Of a stretch of 64,000 bases of DNA, positions 1 to 12,414 are shown piece after piece. Position numbers and translations under genes: made by a program. Origin of the DNA: Andrena cerasifolii (Eukaryota > Arthropoda > Insecta > Hymenoptera > Andrenidae); assembly GCF_050908995.1 (NCBI RefSeq), contig NC_135132.1, positions 10,721,001 to 10,785,000 on the forward strand. Direction: 5' to 3'. Every line of letters starts with the position of its first letter. Position 1 is the stretch's first letter. The notes under the pieces were generated by a model. The model made no database searches, had not been told where the DNA came from, and saw only the letters and a list, made by a program, of their open reading frames with translations.

Positions 1-1049
1 GAGACTGACCCCTCGTGCTTGACCCACGCGGCGGGATACACAAGAGAGATTATTGGGCGTCCGTTGAACAGGCTGCTTTTGAGCCTCGATTCAGTTGACT
101 TTTCCCGCGTTTCGGGCCGCTTCTTGGCACCAGGGATAAGTCGCCGGGATTGCCTCGATACGTCACGTTTGCGAAGCGACGTGGAAACTAGCGTCAGGAT
201 CAGCGACGCGTGGCTGATTCTCTTCGGGTTATAAAATCTTGAGGATCAAGGGTGGCCCACTTGTCGGACGCTGCCCTTTCAGTTAGCCGAGTATCAACTA
301 AATTTCTTCCTTTTTCAGTTAGATCAGTCTTAGGTTCGAATAAAATCATTTGCCAAGTCCTCAATTTTCACAATTTATTTCTCATTCCGGTTACATTTGA
401 GATAAGTGTAATTCTTAAAGCAAACAGTACAAAACTCCGCGTCCCTTTTCGGCCCGAAGCTAGTAGATTCTCCCTCGATCACTTGCACTATCCACCGCAA
501 CTCAACCACCTCATCCGCTTTCTCCAACAGTGGTAGAATTAATCTTCTCTATTCCCGCAGGAGTCCCATGGAGTGACAGCTGCGGTGAACCACCAGAGGT
601 AAAAGTGAAAAGCTTGTTGACTTCGAGCGAAGCCGACCCTGGAAGATCATTCGAGAGAGGAGTCCTCGTGAGAAGCCCTTGGACCTGGAAACGGGATTAC
701 GCGAAATCCCGGTCACTTTTATAGGAAACATACATCTTTCCTCGGGGAAACACGATTATCCATGGCTCTTCTTTTCGATCTCGCTGCTACCCCCCCCCCC
801 CTCCCCCCACACACACACCCTCGTGGCGTCTAGTGAATCCAGCAAGCGATTTCCTCAACAGCCATTTGCTAGCCAGCTGCAACGACTTAAACTTCCAGCT
901 CCTCTGCTCTCGAATCTATCGAGATTTAATTCGCCGTGAAACGAGCCCCTGCCACCAGGAACATTCCCCACTCCCCACCTTCGCCCTCTGCAACGTGTGT
1001 TCGTGGCAACAGTTCTCCATTGCGTATTTCGAGAATTCTTCTTCCATAA
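1..1049. other. No gene recognised left of the hAT-like element
   Basis: Both strands give only short open frames (60-94 codons) without recognisable motifs. Apart from the C-rich tract there is no structure I can support. Confidence 0.5.
790..819 (+). repeat. Poly-C and CA simple repeat
   Basis: A C run interrupted once by T passes into ACACACAC. It is a simple-sequence tract with no coding role. Confidence 0.9.
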
Positions 1050-1388
1050 GTATGCACTAGGGTGGTTCTTATAGACGATTCTTAAAAAATTATTATTTTT
1101 TTAAGTTTCTTGGTCTTTTTTCGAAAACCGTTTGTCGCGCGAGAAAGAGTAACTACAACTTTTATTTGACATATTTTTTTATATAATTAATAACTTGGAG
1201 GATATTATATAAAATCAATTTTGTGAGCTGTAAAATAATTATTTAAACGTTAAAGGACACAGGAACACCTTTTCCCGTTATCCAATCGGGCTCAAACATT
1301 ACACAGATTTTCTTTTATAATTTGGAACTATTCTGGGGGGTGCCGCGTAGAAAATTAAAAAGTCGAAAATAACCACCCTAGTATGCAC
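1050..1388 (+). mobile_element. hAT-like non-autonomous element (MITE) with 8-bp target duplication
   Basis: The sequence from 1058 to 1380 (323 bp) begins TAGGGTGGTT and ends AACCACCCTA, a perfect 10-bp terminal inverted repeat. It is flanked on both sides by GTATGCAC (1050-1057 and 1381-1388), an exact 8-bp target-site duplication. Eight-base duplications and TAGGG-type ends are typical of hAT transposons. The AT-rich interior has no transposase frame, so any movement would need an enzyme from elsewhere. The perfect duplication suggests a fairly recent insertion. Confidence 0.85.
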
Positions 1389-1501
1389 ATATTGTATACA
1401 TATTAATTGTATAATTGTGTGTTTTCTCTTGTTTTTTTACCAATAAATCAAAGTTTTTGGTCAAATTCTGTCTTGATTTATTTGACTGTTAACGTCCTCC
1501 T

Positions 1502-4500
1502 TGCCAACTCTTTCGACGTCATGTTCTCCTAGTACATAGCCCAATTTTGTGCATTCTGAAAATTTTTGCCAGATTTTGGCCCAGGTATCAGGAGAACATG
1601 AAGCGAAAGGAGGTATTCTGAATTTCAGCTGCGAAGGCATCCTCGATTCTCTCTCCGGAGACATTACTTTGTGCCACCTCTTTCGACGTCATGTTCTCCT
1701 AGTACATAGCCCAATTTTGTGCATTCTGAAAATTTTTGCCAGATTTTGGCCCAGGTATCAGGAGAACATGAAGCGAAAGGAGGTATTCTGAATTTCAGCT
1801 GCGAAGGCATCCTCGATTCTCTCTCCGGAGACATTACTTTGTGCCACCTCTTTCGACGTCATGTTCTCCTAGTACATAGCCCAATTTTGTGCATTCTGAA
1901 AATTTTTGCCAGATTTTGGCCCAGGTATCAGGAGAACATGAAGCGAAAGGAGGTATTCTGAATTTCAGCTGCGAAGGCATCCTCGATTCTCTCTCCGGAG
2001 ACATTACTTTGTGCCACCTCTTTCGACGTCATGTTCTCCTAGTACATAGCCCAATTTTGTGCATTCTGAAAATTTTTGCCAGATTTTGGCCCAGGTATCA
2101 GGAGAACATGAAGCGAAAGGAGGTATTCTGAATTTCAGCTGCGAAGGCATCCTCGATTCTCTCTCCGGAGACATTACTTTGTGCCACCTCTTTCGACGTC
2201 ATGTTCTCCTAGTACATAGCCCAATTTTGTGCATTCTGAAAATTTTTGCCAGATTTTGGCCCAGGTATCAGGAGAACATGAAGCGAAAGGAGGTATTCTG
2301 AATTTCAGCTGCGAAGGCATCCTCGATTCTCTCTCCGGAGACATTACTTTGTGCCACCTCTTTCGACGTCATGTTCTCCTAGTACATAGCCCAATTTTGT
2401 GCATTCTGAAAATTTTTGCCAGATTTTGGCCCAGGTATCAGGAGAACATGAAGCGAAAGGAGGTATTCTGAATTTCAGCTGCGAAGGCATCCTCGATTCT
2501 CTCTCCGGAGACATTACTTTGTGCCACCTCTTTCGACGTCATGTTCTCCTAGTACATAGCCCAATTTTGTGCATTCTGAAAATTTTTGCCAGATTTTGGC
2601 CCAGGTATCAGGAGAACATGAAGCGAAAGGAGGTATTCTGAATTTCAGCTGCGAAGGCATCCTCGATTCTCTCTCCGGAGACATTACTTTGTGCCACCTC
2701 TTTCGACGTCATGTTCTCCTAGTACATAGCCCAATTTTGTGCATTCTGAAAATTTTTGCCAGATTTTGGCCCAGGTATCAGGAGAACATGAAGCGAAAGG
2801 AGGTATTCTGAATTTCAGCTGCGAAGGCATCCTCGATTCTCTCTCCGGAGACATTACTTTGTGCCACCTCTTTCGACGTCATGTTCTCCTAGTACATAGC
2901 CCAATTTTGTGCATTCTGAAAATTTTTGCCAGATTTTGGCCCAGGTATCAGGAGAACATGAAGCGAAAGGAGGTATTCTGAATTTCAGCTGCGAAGGCAT
3001 CCTCGATTCTCTCTCCGGAGACATTACTTTGTGCCACCTCTTTCGACGTCATGTTCTCCTAGTACATAGCCCAATTTTGTGCATTCTGAAAATTTTTGCC
3101 AGATTTTGGCCCAGGTATCAGGAGAACATGAAGCGAAAGGAGGTATTCTGAATTTCAGCTGCGAAGGCATCCTCGATTCTCTCTCCGGAGACATTACTTT
3201 GTGCCACCTCTTTCGACGTCATGTTCTCCTAGTACATAGCCCAATTTTGTGCATTCTGAAAATTTTTGCCAGATTTTGGCCCAGGTATCAGGAGAACATG
3301 AAGCGAAAGGAGGTATTCTGAATTTCAGCTGCGAAGGCATCCTCGATTCTCTCTCCGGAGACATTACTTTGTGCCACCTCTTTCGACGTCATGTTCTCCT
3401 AGTACATAGCCCAATTTTGTGCATTCTGAAAATTTTTGCCAGATTTTGGCCCAGGTATCAGGAGAACATGAAGCGAAAGGAGGTATTCTGAATTTCAGCT
3501 GCGAAGGCATCCTCGATTCTCTCTCCGGAGACATTACTTTGTGCCACCTCTTTCGACGTCATGTTCTCCTAGTACATAGCCCAATTTTGTGCATTCTGAA
3601 AATTTTTGCCAGATTTTGGCCCAGGTATCAGGAGAACATGAAGCGAAAGGAGGTATTCTGAATTTCAGCTGCGAAGGCATCCTCGATTCTCTCTCCGGAG
3701 ACATTACTTTGTGCCACCTCTTTCGACGTCATGTTCTCCTAGTACATAGCCCAATTTTGTGCATTCTGAAAATTTTTGCCAGATTTTGGCCCAGGTATCA
3801 GGAGAACATGAAGCGAAAGGAGGTATTCTGAATTTCAGCTGCGAAGGCATCCTCGATTCTCTCTCCGGAGACATTACTTTGTGCCACCTCTTTCGACGTC
3901 ATGTTCTCCTAGTACATAGCCCAATTTTGTGCATTCTGAAAATTTTTGCCAGATTTTGGCCCAGGTATCAGGAGAACATGAAGCGAAAGGAGGTATTCTG
4001 AATTTCAGCTGCGAAGGCATCCTCGATTCTCTCTCCGGAGACATTACTTTGTGCCACCTCTTTCGACGTCATGTTCTCCTAGTACATAGCCCAATTTTGT
4101 GCATTCTGAAAATTTTTGCCAGATTTTGGCCCAGGTATCAGGAGAACATGAAGCGAAAGGAGGTATTCTGAATTTCAGCTGCGAAGGCATCCTCGATTCT
4201 CTCTCCGGAGACATTACTTTGTGCCACCTCTTTCGACGTCATGTTCTCCTAGTACATAGCCCAATTTTGTGCATTCTGAAAATTTTTGCCAGATTTTGGC
4301 CCAGGTATCAGGAGAACATGAAGCGAAAGGAGGTATTCTGAATTTCAGCTGCGAAGGCATCCTCGATTCTCTCTCCGGAGACATTACTTTGTGCCACCTC
4401 TTTCGACGTCATGTTCTCCTAGTACATAGCCCAATTTTGTGCATTCTGAAAATTTTTGCCAGATTTTGGCCCAGGTATCAGGAGAACATGAAGCGAAAGG

Positions 4501-7500
4501 AGGTATTCTGAATTTCAGCTGCGAAGGCATCCTCGATTCTCTCTCCGGAGACATTACTTTGTGCCACCTCTTTCGACGTCATGTTCTCCTAGTACATAGC
4601 CCAATTTTGTGCATTCTGAAAATTTTTGCCAGATTTTGGCCCAGGTATCAGGAGAACATGAAGCGAAAGGAGGTATTCTGAATTTCAGCTGCGAAGGCAT
4701 CCTCGATTCTCTCTCCGGAGACATTACTTTGTGCCACCTCTTTCGACGTCATGTTCTCCTAGTACATAGCCCAATTTTGTGCATTCTGAAAATTTTTGCC
4801 AGATTTTGGCCCAGGTATCAGGAGAACATGAAGCGAAAGGAGGTATTCTGAATTTCAGCTGCGAAGGCATCCTCGATTCTCTCTCCGGAGACATTACTTT
4901 GTGCCACCTCTTTCGACGTCATGTTCTCCTAGTACATAGCCCAATTTTGTGCATTCTGAAAATTTTTGCCAGATTTTGGCCCAGGTATCAGGAGAACATG
5001 AAGCGAAAGGAGGTATTCTGAATTTCAGCTGCGAAGGCATCCTCGATTCTCTCTCCGGAGACATTACTTTGTGCCACCTCTTTCGACGTCATGTTCTCCT
5101 AGTACATAGCCCAATTTTGTGCATTCTGAAAATTTTTGCCAGATTTTGGCCCAGGTATCAGGAGAACATGAAGCGAAAGGAGGTATTCTGAATTTCAGCT
5201 GCGAAGGCATCCTCGATTCTCTCTCCGGAGACATTACTTTGTGCCACCTCTTTCGACGTCATGTTCTCCTAGTACATAGCCCAATTTTGTGCATTCTGAA
5301 AATTTTTGCCAGATTTTGGCCCAGGTATCAGGAGAACATGAAGCGAAAGGAGGTATTCTGAATTTCAGCTGCGAAGGCATCCTCGATTCTCTCTCCGGAG
5401 ACATTACTTTGTGCCACCTCTTTCGACGTCATGTTCTCCTAGTACATAGCCCAATTTTGTGCATTCTGAAAATTTTTGCCAGATTTTGGCCCAGGTATCA
5501 GGAGAACATGAAGCGAAAGGAGGTATTCTGAATTTCAGCTGCGAAGGCATCCTCGATTCTCTCTCCGGAGACATTACTTTGTGCCACCTCTTTCGACGTC
5601 ATGTTCTCCTAGTACATAGCCCAATTTTGTGCATTCTGAAAATTTTTGCCAGATTTTGGCCCAGGTATCAGGAGAACATGAAGCGAAAGGAGGTATTCTG
5701 AATTTCAGCTGCGAAGGCATCCTCGATTCTCTCTCCGGAGACATTACTTTGTGCCACCTCTTTCGACGTCATGTTCTCCTAGTACATAGCCCAATTTTGT
5801 GCATTCTGAAAATTTTTGCCAGATTTTGGCCCAGGTATCAGGAGAACATGAAGCGAAAGGAGGTATTCTGAATTTCAGCTGCGAAGGCATCCTCGATTCT
5901 CTCTCCGGAGACATTACTTTGTGCCACCTCTTTCGACGTCATGTTCTCCTAGTACATAGCCCAATTTTGTGCATTCTGAAAATTTTTGCCAGATTTTGGC
6001 CCAGGTATCAGGAGAACATGAAGCGAAAGGAGGTATTCTGAATTTCAGCTGCGAAGGCATCCTCGATTCTCTCTCCGGAGACATTACTTTGTGCCACCTC
6101 TTTCGACGTCATGTTCTCCTAGTACATAGCCCAATTTTGTGCATTCTGAAAATTTTTGCCAGATTTTGGCCCAGGTATCAGGAGAACATGAAGCGAAAGG
6201 AGGTATTCTGAATTTCAGCTGCGAAGGCATCCTCGATTCTCTCTCCGGAGACATTACTTTGTGCCACCTCTTTCGACGTCATGTTCTCCTAGTACATAGC
6301 CCAATTTTGTGCATTCTGAAAATTTTTGCCAGATTTTGGCCCAGGTATCAGGAGAACATGAAGCGAAAGGAGGTATTCTGAATTTCAGCTGCGAAGGCAT
6401 CCTCGATTCTCTCTCCGGAGACATTACTTTGTGCCACCTCTTTCGACGTCATGTTCTCCTAGTACATAGCCCAATTTTGTGCATTCTGAAAATTTTTGCC
6501 AGATTTTGGCCCAGGTATCAGGAGAACATGAAGCGAAAGGAGGTATTCTGAATTTCAGCTGCGAAGGCATCCTCGATTCTCTCTCCGGAGACATTACTTT
6601 GTGCCACCTCTTTCGACGTCATGTTCTCCTAGTACATAGCCCAATTTTGTGCATTCTGAAAATTTTTGCCAGATTTTGGCCCAGGTATCAGGAGAACATG
6701 AAGCGAAAGGAGGTATTCTGAATTTCAGCTGCGAAGGCATCCTCGATTCTCTCTCCGGAGACATTACTTTGTGCCACCTCTTTCGACGTCATGTTCTCCT
6801 AGTACATAGCCCAATTTTGTGCATTCTGAAAATTTTTGCCAGATTTTGGCCCAGGTATCAGGAGAACATGAAGCGAAAGGAGGTATTCTGAATTTCAGCT
6901 GCGAAGGCATCCTCGATTCTCTCTCCGGAGACATTACTTTGTGCCACCTCTTTCGACGTCATGTTCTCCTAGTACATAGCCCAATTTTGTGCATTCTGAA
7001 AATTTTTGCCAGATTTTGGCCCAGGTATCAGGAGAACATGAAGCGAAAGGAGGTATTCTGAATTTCAGCTGCGAAGGCATCCTCGATTCTCTCTCCGGAG
7101 ACATTACTTTGTGCCACCTCTTTCGACGTCATGTTCTCCTAGTACATAGCCCAATTTTGTGCATTCTGAAAATTTTTGCCAGATTTTGGCCCAGGTATCA
7201 GGAGAACATGAAGCGAAAGGAGGTATTCTGAATTTCAGCTGCGAAGGCATCCTCGATTCTCTCTCCGGAGACATTACTTTGTGCCACCTCTTTCGACGTC
7301 ATGTTCTCCTAGTACATAGCCCAATTTTGTGCATTCTGAAAATTTTTGCCAGATTTTGGCCCAGGTATCAGGAGAACATGAAGCGAAAGGAGGTATTCTG
7401 AATTTCAGCTGCGAAGGCATCCTCGATTCTCTCTCCGGAGACATTACTTTGTGCCACCTCTTTCGACGTCATGTTCTCCTAGTACATAGCCCAATTTTGT

Positions 7501-8432
7501 GCATTCTGAAAATTTTTGCCAGATTTTGGCCCAGGTATCAGGAGAACATGAAGCGAAAGGAGGTATTCTGAATTTCAGCTGCGAAGGCATCCTCGATTCT
7601 CTCTCCGGAGACATTACTTTGTGCCACCTCTTTCGACGTCATGTTCTCCTAGTACATAGCCCAATTTTGTGCATTCTGAAAATTTTTGCCAGATTTTGGC
7701 CCAGGTATCAGGAGAACATGAAGCGAAAGGAGGTATTCTGAATTTCAGCTGCGAAGGCATCCTCGATTCTCTCTCCGGAGACATTACTTTGTGCCACCTC
7801 TTTCGACGTCATGTTCTCCTAGTACATAGCCCAATTTTGTGCATTCTGAAAATTTTTGCCAGATTTTGGCCCAGGTATCAGGAGAACATGAAGCGAAAAG
7901 AGGTATTCTGAATTTCAGCTGCGAAGGCATCCTCGATTCTCTCTCCGGAGACATTACTTTGTGCCACCTCTTTCGACGTCATGTTCTCCTAGTACATAGC
8001 CCAATTTTGTGCATTCTGAAAATTTTTGCCAGATTTTGGCCCAGGTATCAGGAGAACATGAAGCGAAAAGAGGTATTCTGAATTTCAGCTGCGAAGGCAT
8101 CCTCGATTCTCTCTCCGGAGACATTACTTTGTGCCACCTCTTTCGACGTCATGTTCTCCTGTTACAAAGCCCAATTTTGTGCATTCTGAAAATTTTTGCC
8201 AGATTTTGGCCCAGGTATCAGGAGAACATGAAGCGAAAAGAGGTATTCTGAATTTCAGCTGCGAAGGCATCCTCGATTCTCTCTCCGGAGACATTACTTT
8301 GTGCCACCTCTTTCGACGTCATGTTCTCCTAGTACATAGCCCAATTTTGTGCATTCTGAAAATTTTTGCCAGATTTTGGCCCAGGTATCAGGAGAACATG
8401 AAGCGAAAAGAGGTGTTCTTCTGAATTTCAGC
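1502..8432 (+). repeat. Tandem array of a 170-bp unit, about 41 copies
   Basis: The same 170-bp unit recurs at an exact period: its GTGCATTCTGAA word is found from 1549 to 8349 in steps of 170 (41 occurrences). Units up to about 7800 appear identical. The last four carry G to A at 7899, 8069, 8239 and 8409, and the unit near 8160 has further changes (GTTACAAAG for AGTACATAG). Both ends decay into flanking sequence (CCAACTC for CCACCTC on the left, an insertion at 8415-8420 on the right). The unit length is not a multiple of three and each frame meets stops, so the array is not coding. Each unit holds a perfect 12-bp inverted repeat within longer imperfect arms, a CAGCTG E-box and a TCTCCGGAGA palindrome. 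Confidence 0.98.
1676..1784 (+). other. Inverted-repeat hairpin within each 170-bp unit (one example)
   Basis: The left arm is ACCTC-TTTCG-ACG-TCATGTTCTCCT-AGTAC and the right arm is GTATC-AGGAGAACATGA-AG-CGAAA-GGAGGT. As RNA they pair 5 bp, one bulge, 5 bp, a 3x2 internal loop, 12 perfect bp, one mismatch and 4 bp including a G-U pair. That is about 26 pairs closing a loop of about 50 nt. The remaining 61 bp of the unit is linker. The same structure recurs in every unit. Confidence 0.8.
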
Positions 8433-8995
8433 TTTGAAATTTCCAAAAATTCCAAATGACTCTCAAAATTTCCATGTATACACTTATCCAATCAAATCCA
8501 TGGTAAAGGAAAAGGTAAATTCCATGACTCCAATTAAACGAATCGTCAGTATACATAAACTCCCTTTCAATTTTCCCGACAAAAATCGTACGCGAATCAT
8601 CCAGCACCTTTGTCGAGCTATTTGGTTACCGTCCCGATCACGTCTGCTCCTTCTGGCTCGTTTCTGATCCGTTTACCCTACGATTTCGCGCTCGAGGGGG
8701 GGGGGGCTCCCTCCACAGTCGACCGGACATATCGATAGCTATCTGCCAGGCACGACGGAATTTATTTGCTTTCGCGAAAGCCGCCACAGAGTTATCTCGC
8801 TGGACGGCGTTTGATTTACATGTAAACACCTCGTACCGACCGATAAGGCTTAATTAAGTCTCGCCTGGTTAATTAATAAGGGACCGTCGGGCGTAATTCC
8901 CCTTCTCGAGCGCGTCGATCATGGGATCGAAGATTATTGGCAATTACGGTGCTACCACTGGAGAATCCACGAATTCCAACAGAGGAATTCTTTGC

Positions 8996-9012
8996 GGGGG
9001 GGGGGGGGGGGG
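8996..9012 (+). repeat. 17-base poly-G run
   Basis: An uninterrupted run of 17 G. Its length is prone to sequencing error and it may form quadruplex-like structures. A second run of 11 G is at 8696-8706. Confidence 0.95.
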
Positions 9013-10568
9013 CTCTAAAAATTTTTAAAGGCCTCCCAAAGGAATTTACCTTCGTCCGTGGATACTTACCCTTATAATCACGGGAGAAAGGTGTAATACA
9101 GAAATGAAGAGGTTGATGGTTTATGCGTGAATTATCATTTAATTTATTTTAAGTTAAAACCTTTTTTACAACGATATCTTACAATGTCGCTTTTTACATT
9201 CGAAATAATATCGCCACGAAATTGGCTCCGTCGATACCACCTTCGTTTCTTTCTCTTACGTCCGCCCAATTTCGTCCTTCCTCTTACTCCCTTAGAAATT
9301 TTTATGCGTCTGTTTGTGTGTGTGTGTGTTCGTGTATGTGTCTCTGTGTTCCACGTGGTTTTTATACAGTCTACACGCTACTCCCTAGTAATACTATTAT
9401 TAGAATAACCTCCCCCGTCTGTTCGCTGCTTCATCTGCTCGTCCATGTCCCACTTGGACTACTCGAATCGCGAAAAGGGGGGCGGCCCCTCCGTGAATTT
9501 TCGATTTTTCCACCACGAGACGCCCTCCAGGGCAGACGATGCCACGTCGTCCCCTTCCCGTTGCTTTTCAGTCTTTTTTCTGGAAAATCACAACGCTGCT
9601 GACCTCCACCCCTCGCCCCTTTCGCGGTTCCCCGGTTATATGCACGAGACGATCGCGGTGGACTGAAGTATCGATGGGGAAGAGCCTCCACTGGCGTGGA
9701 TCGACGATCTTCTGTGCTGGAAATCGAGTGGCGACTACTTTTTTGGTTTTTCTATAAGGGTTGGAAAGAATTTTAGGGAGACCGATTCGGAATTGGTGTT
9801 ACGGAGCTTGGTTTCAATTTTGGTAAATGTAACGTGGGTTTTGGGGGAGTGGAGCTGGTGTTGGGGAGGAAGATTTGATTAGGGTTCCTTTTGGTAAAGA
9901 AATTACATAGGTGGGAAGGCGAAGTGTCGTGGGTTTGAATTTTCATGTGAATTCCAAATTTCGGGAGTGGAAACAGAGGTTTTGGTGATAGGAACGTTTT
10001 GGAATGCAGTAGGTTTTTCATTCACAGGAATTCCACGAAAAATTACACATCCCATAAATGAAAAGCTGAATCTGCCGTTCACAGAAATGTTTCAAGAAGA
10101 AAATGAAATTTTGCACCACTCACGATTTCCCATAACGAGAGCCTACCTACTGTAGGAGAATCGAATCCTCTACCAAAGGAATTTTGATTTTCCACCCCCG
10201 AAATGTATCTTCATAACTGAAATAAAATTTATTTATTTATAAACTGAACTTCCTACCAAAATTTCATTTTCCTCCAATTAATATCCCTCGAATAACAACA
10301 ATTACCGCTGGAAATATAATCCGAAACATCCAAAACAGAAGATCGTATCGAACCCCCTATCCAATAATTTGCAAACCCTCCCCCTTCGATTTTCCACTCG
10401 ATTTCCTCCCCCCCACACACATTTTGAACTCGTGCTACCCTTAAAACGCACCCTAGTAGATCGACAAAAAGAAAGGATCACAATGTGGTCTTCGACTCGT
10501 GTCAACGATCGCGCCCGAGTCCATTCGCGATTAATTAATTAATTAGAACGATTAATGAATAAATCGGC

Positions 10569-10592
10569 GTGTGTGTGTGTGCGCGCGCGCGC
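10569..10592 (+). repeat. (GT)n(GC)n alternating tract
   Basis: A GTGTGT run passes directly into a GCGCGC run, an uninterrupted purine-pyrimidine alternation prone to Z-DNA. A TTAATTAATTAATTA run lies a few tens of bases to its left. Confidence 0.9.
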
Positions 10593-10827
10593 ACTGCCGA
10601 TCGGCGACGACGATAATAGGGTAATAAGAATAATAATGATAATCGTCATTTACGGCTATTAACCTTTTCGCTCGCGATAAATCGTTTTAATTACCATCGC
10701 TTGACTATCTAGATGCAAATCTTACGATGCGCAATTAACCGCTAATTTATGCACAATCACTTTTACTCCTCTCTCTCTTTTACGCTTTTTGCCGGAACCA
10801 CAACACGGTTGCGCGGCAATTTTACAA

Positions 10828-10935
10828 TAATATTTATAATATTTATAATATTTATATTTATATATATATTTATATTCATCTTCATATATATATATAGATT
10901 TGTTTATTTATAATATTTATATTTATATATATATA
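10828..10935 (+). repeat. AT-rich ATATTTATA block
   Basis: Nearly pure A/T sequence made of ATATTTATA and TATATA repeats. It contains candidate minus-strand poly(A) signals (TTTATT on the plus strand). Confidence 0.85.
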
Positions 10936-12187
10936 CTATTATTACAATAACGGTACACAATCTCGAAGATACAAAATTTACAACGCGTTTTTGTTCATCA
11001 GTTTTTTCTTTTCTCTGTGTGTGCATGTTTTTTTTCTTTATACGTTCCTGGCTTGCTCCTTCTCTCGTGTCTGTCCCTGTCTGTTTCGTCTCTTGCGAAT
11101 TAGTTTTTGATTACTTTTACGTAGTTTTTCCTTTTTGTTCTTACTTGGTTAAAGCAACGATCGATTTCGAAGCCACGACAGGACAAGATCGACTCGATCC
11201 GGATCACCGGAAATTCCATACGATTTACGGATTTACTCTACGTGGTTTTGCTTTACGATTACTTCGCGAATGTCATTCCACCCCGTTCGCTTTGCTCGCT
11301 ATTCGCTAACCGGTACGACACACGATCGCGTGGGCGACGATTGGACGTCGACAATTTCTTTCGTTCTGAAAAATTCTGAAAGTAAAGGATTCCCTTCCAC
11401 CTCGCTCGGCGCAGAAGGAACGAAGAGCCAAGTCTGGGAGATAACTAATCGTAAATGTGGTGTATAAAATTTAAAAACGCGCGCTCTTGTGCCCGTTCAT
11501 TTTGCCCCAAACGCGACGGAGGAACATCCATTTCACTATGTACTAAGAAAGATGTGACAGTAGGCGCGAGAAAGTGGAAGAGAAACCGAGCGAAAAAGAT
11601 GGAACGCGTCAAAGTCCAATCGGCCCCCTCGCGGAATTATAAATTCTCGTTAATAAAAGATTTTTAAAATTGCACGATGTCTCTCGATCCTCCTTAGATA
11701 CACACTTAACGCTACGACGTCCATTGGCGTTCGAAGATCGATTCCGATTGGCGAGGGTTTCATACCCTTTCTCAATTTTGTAAAACGAACCCGGATAATA
11801 TTCGCGAAACCTGCAGGGGAACCGCTTTCGATTCTAATCCGCTGCGAGCATTATGTTTCCAAAGGACGCTTTTCCCACCGCGATCGAAATTTTGCTATAA
11901 ACCTTGGAAACGATTCGGTCGCCTCCAAGGAATCGTCTTCGAAGCCCTGCCGCGACCAACTATAGGGATATATTGCTCCCCATCACCGCGCATCCACGCA
12001 CGTGATATAAATTCTTGCATTTTTACCGTGTATAGTGTTTATGTACAGCGCGTATATTAATAAGACTCGATACAAGTTAGCTGACTTCGTTTGTACTTGG
12101 GGCCTGGGCTCGATGGCCCTACGTTTGAGAACTTTACATATTTACAGCGACGCGAGACCGCAAGAACAGGAATAGAGAATAGGGGAA

Positions 12188-12194
<7 letters not shown>

Positions 12195-12242
<48 letters not shown>
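12195..12242 (+). repeat. (AG)20 microsatellite followed by a G run
   Basis: Twenty AG dinucleotides are followed by a run of G. It is in the probable 3' UTR and would be CU-rich in the transcript. Confidence 0.95.
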
Positions 12243-12414
12243 AGAGACAGATGAAAGAAGAATGGAAAATTGTGGTATTTTTTGTGTTTTACGTGTTCCC
12301 TGCTCTCGAACGTCTCTCGTTGTTCTTCGCTGGAAGAGAAAGAGAGGAGCTCTGACTTCATTACGTTAGAACGAGAGTGGTGGGCTGCGTCCTGAACTGC
12401 TGGTCACTCGCGAT

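Larger units (their letters stand above)
8433..10827. other. Intergenic or 3'-flank region, no gene recognised
   Basis: Contains an 11-base G run (8696-8706), a 17-base G run (8996-9012), a TG run (9315-9329) and TTAATTAA words near 8848 and 8868. Open frames of 60-126 codons on both strands are low-complexity and overlapping, with no family resemblance. Confidence 0.6.
10828..12414 (-). other. grn: Probable grn 3' UTR (approximate extent)
   Basis: This follows the predicted stop codon and has no coding features. Minus-strand AATAAA-type signals occur near 10903-10910 and again near 10228-10240, so the end could be about 10860 or about 10200. The stretch includes a (CT)n tract in transcript sense and an AT-rich block. 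The extent is an estimate. Confidence 0.4.

Noticed and set aside
1549..8424. About 40 overlapping 80-codon open frames across the tandem array
   Set aside because: They are one unit read repeatedly from a GTG, not an ATG. The 170-bp period is not a multiple of three and each frame hits a stop, so no repeat protein is encoded.
1502..8432. CRISPR-like array
   Set aside because: There are no unique spacers; the whole 170-bp unit repeats, and the DNA is eukaryotic.
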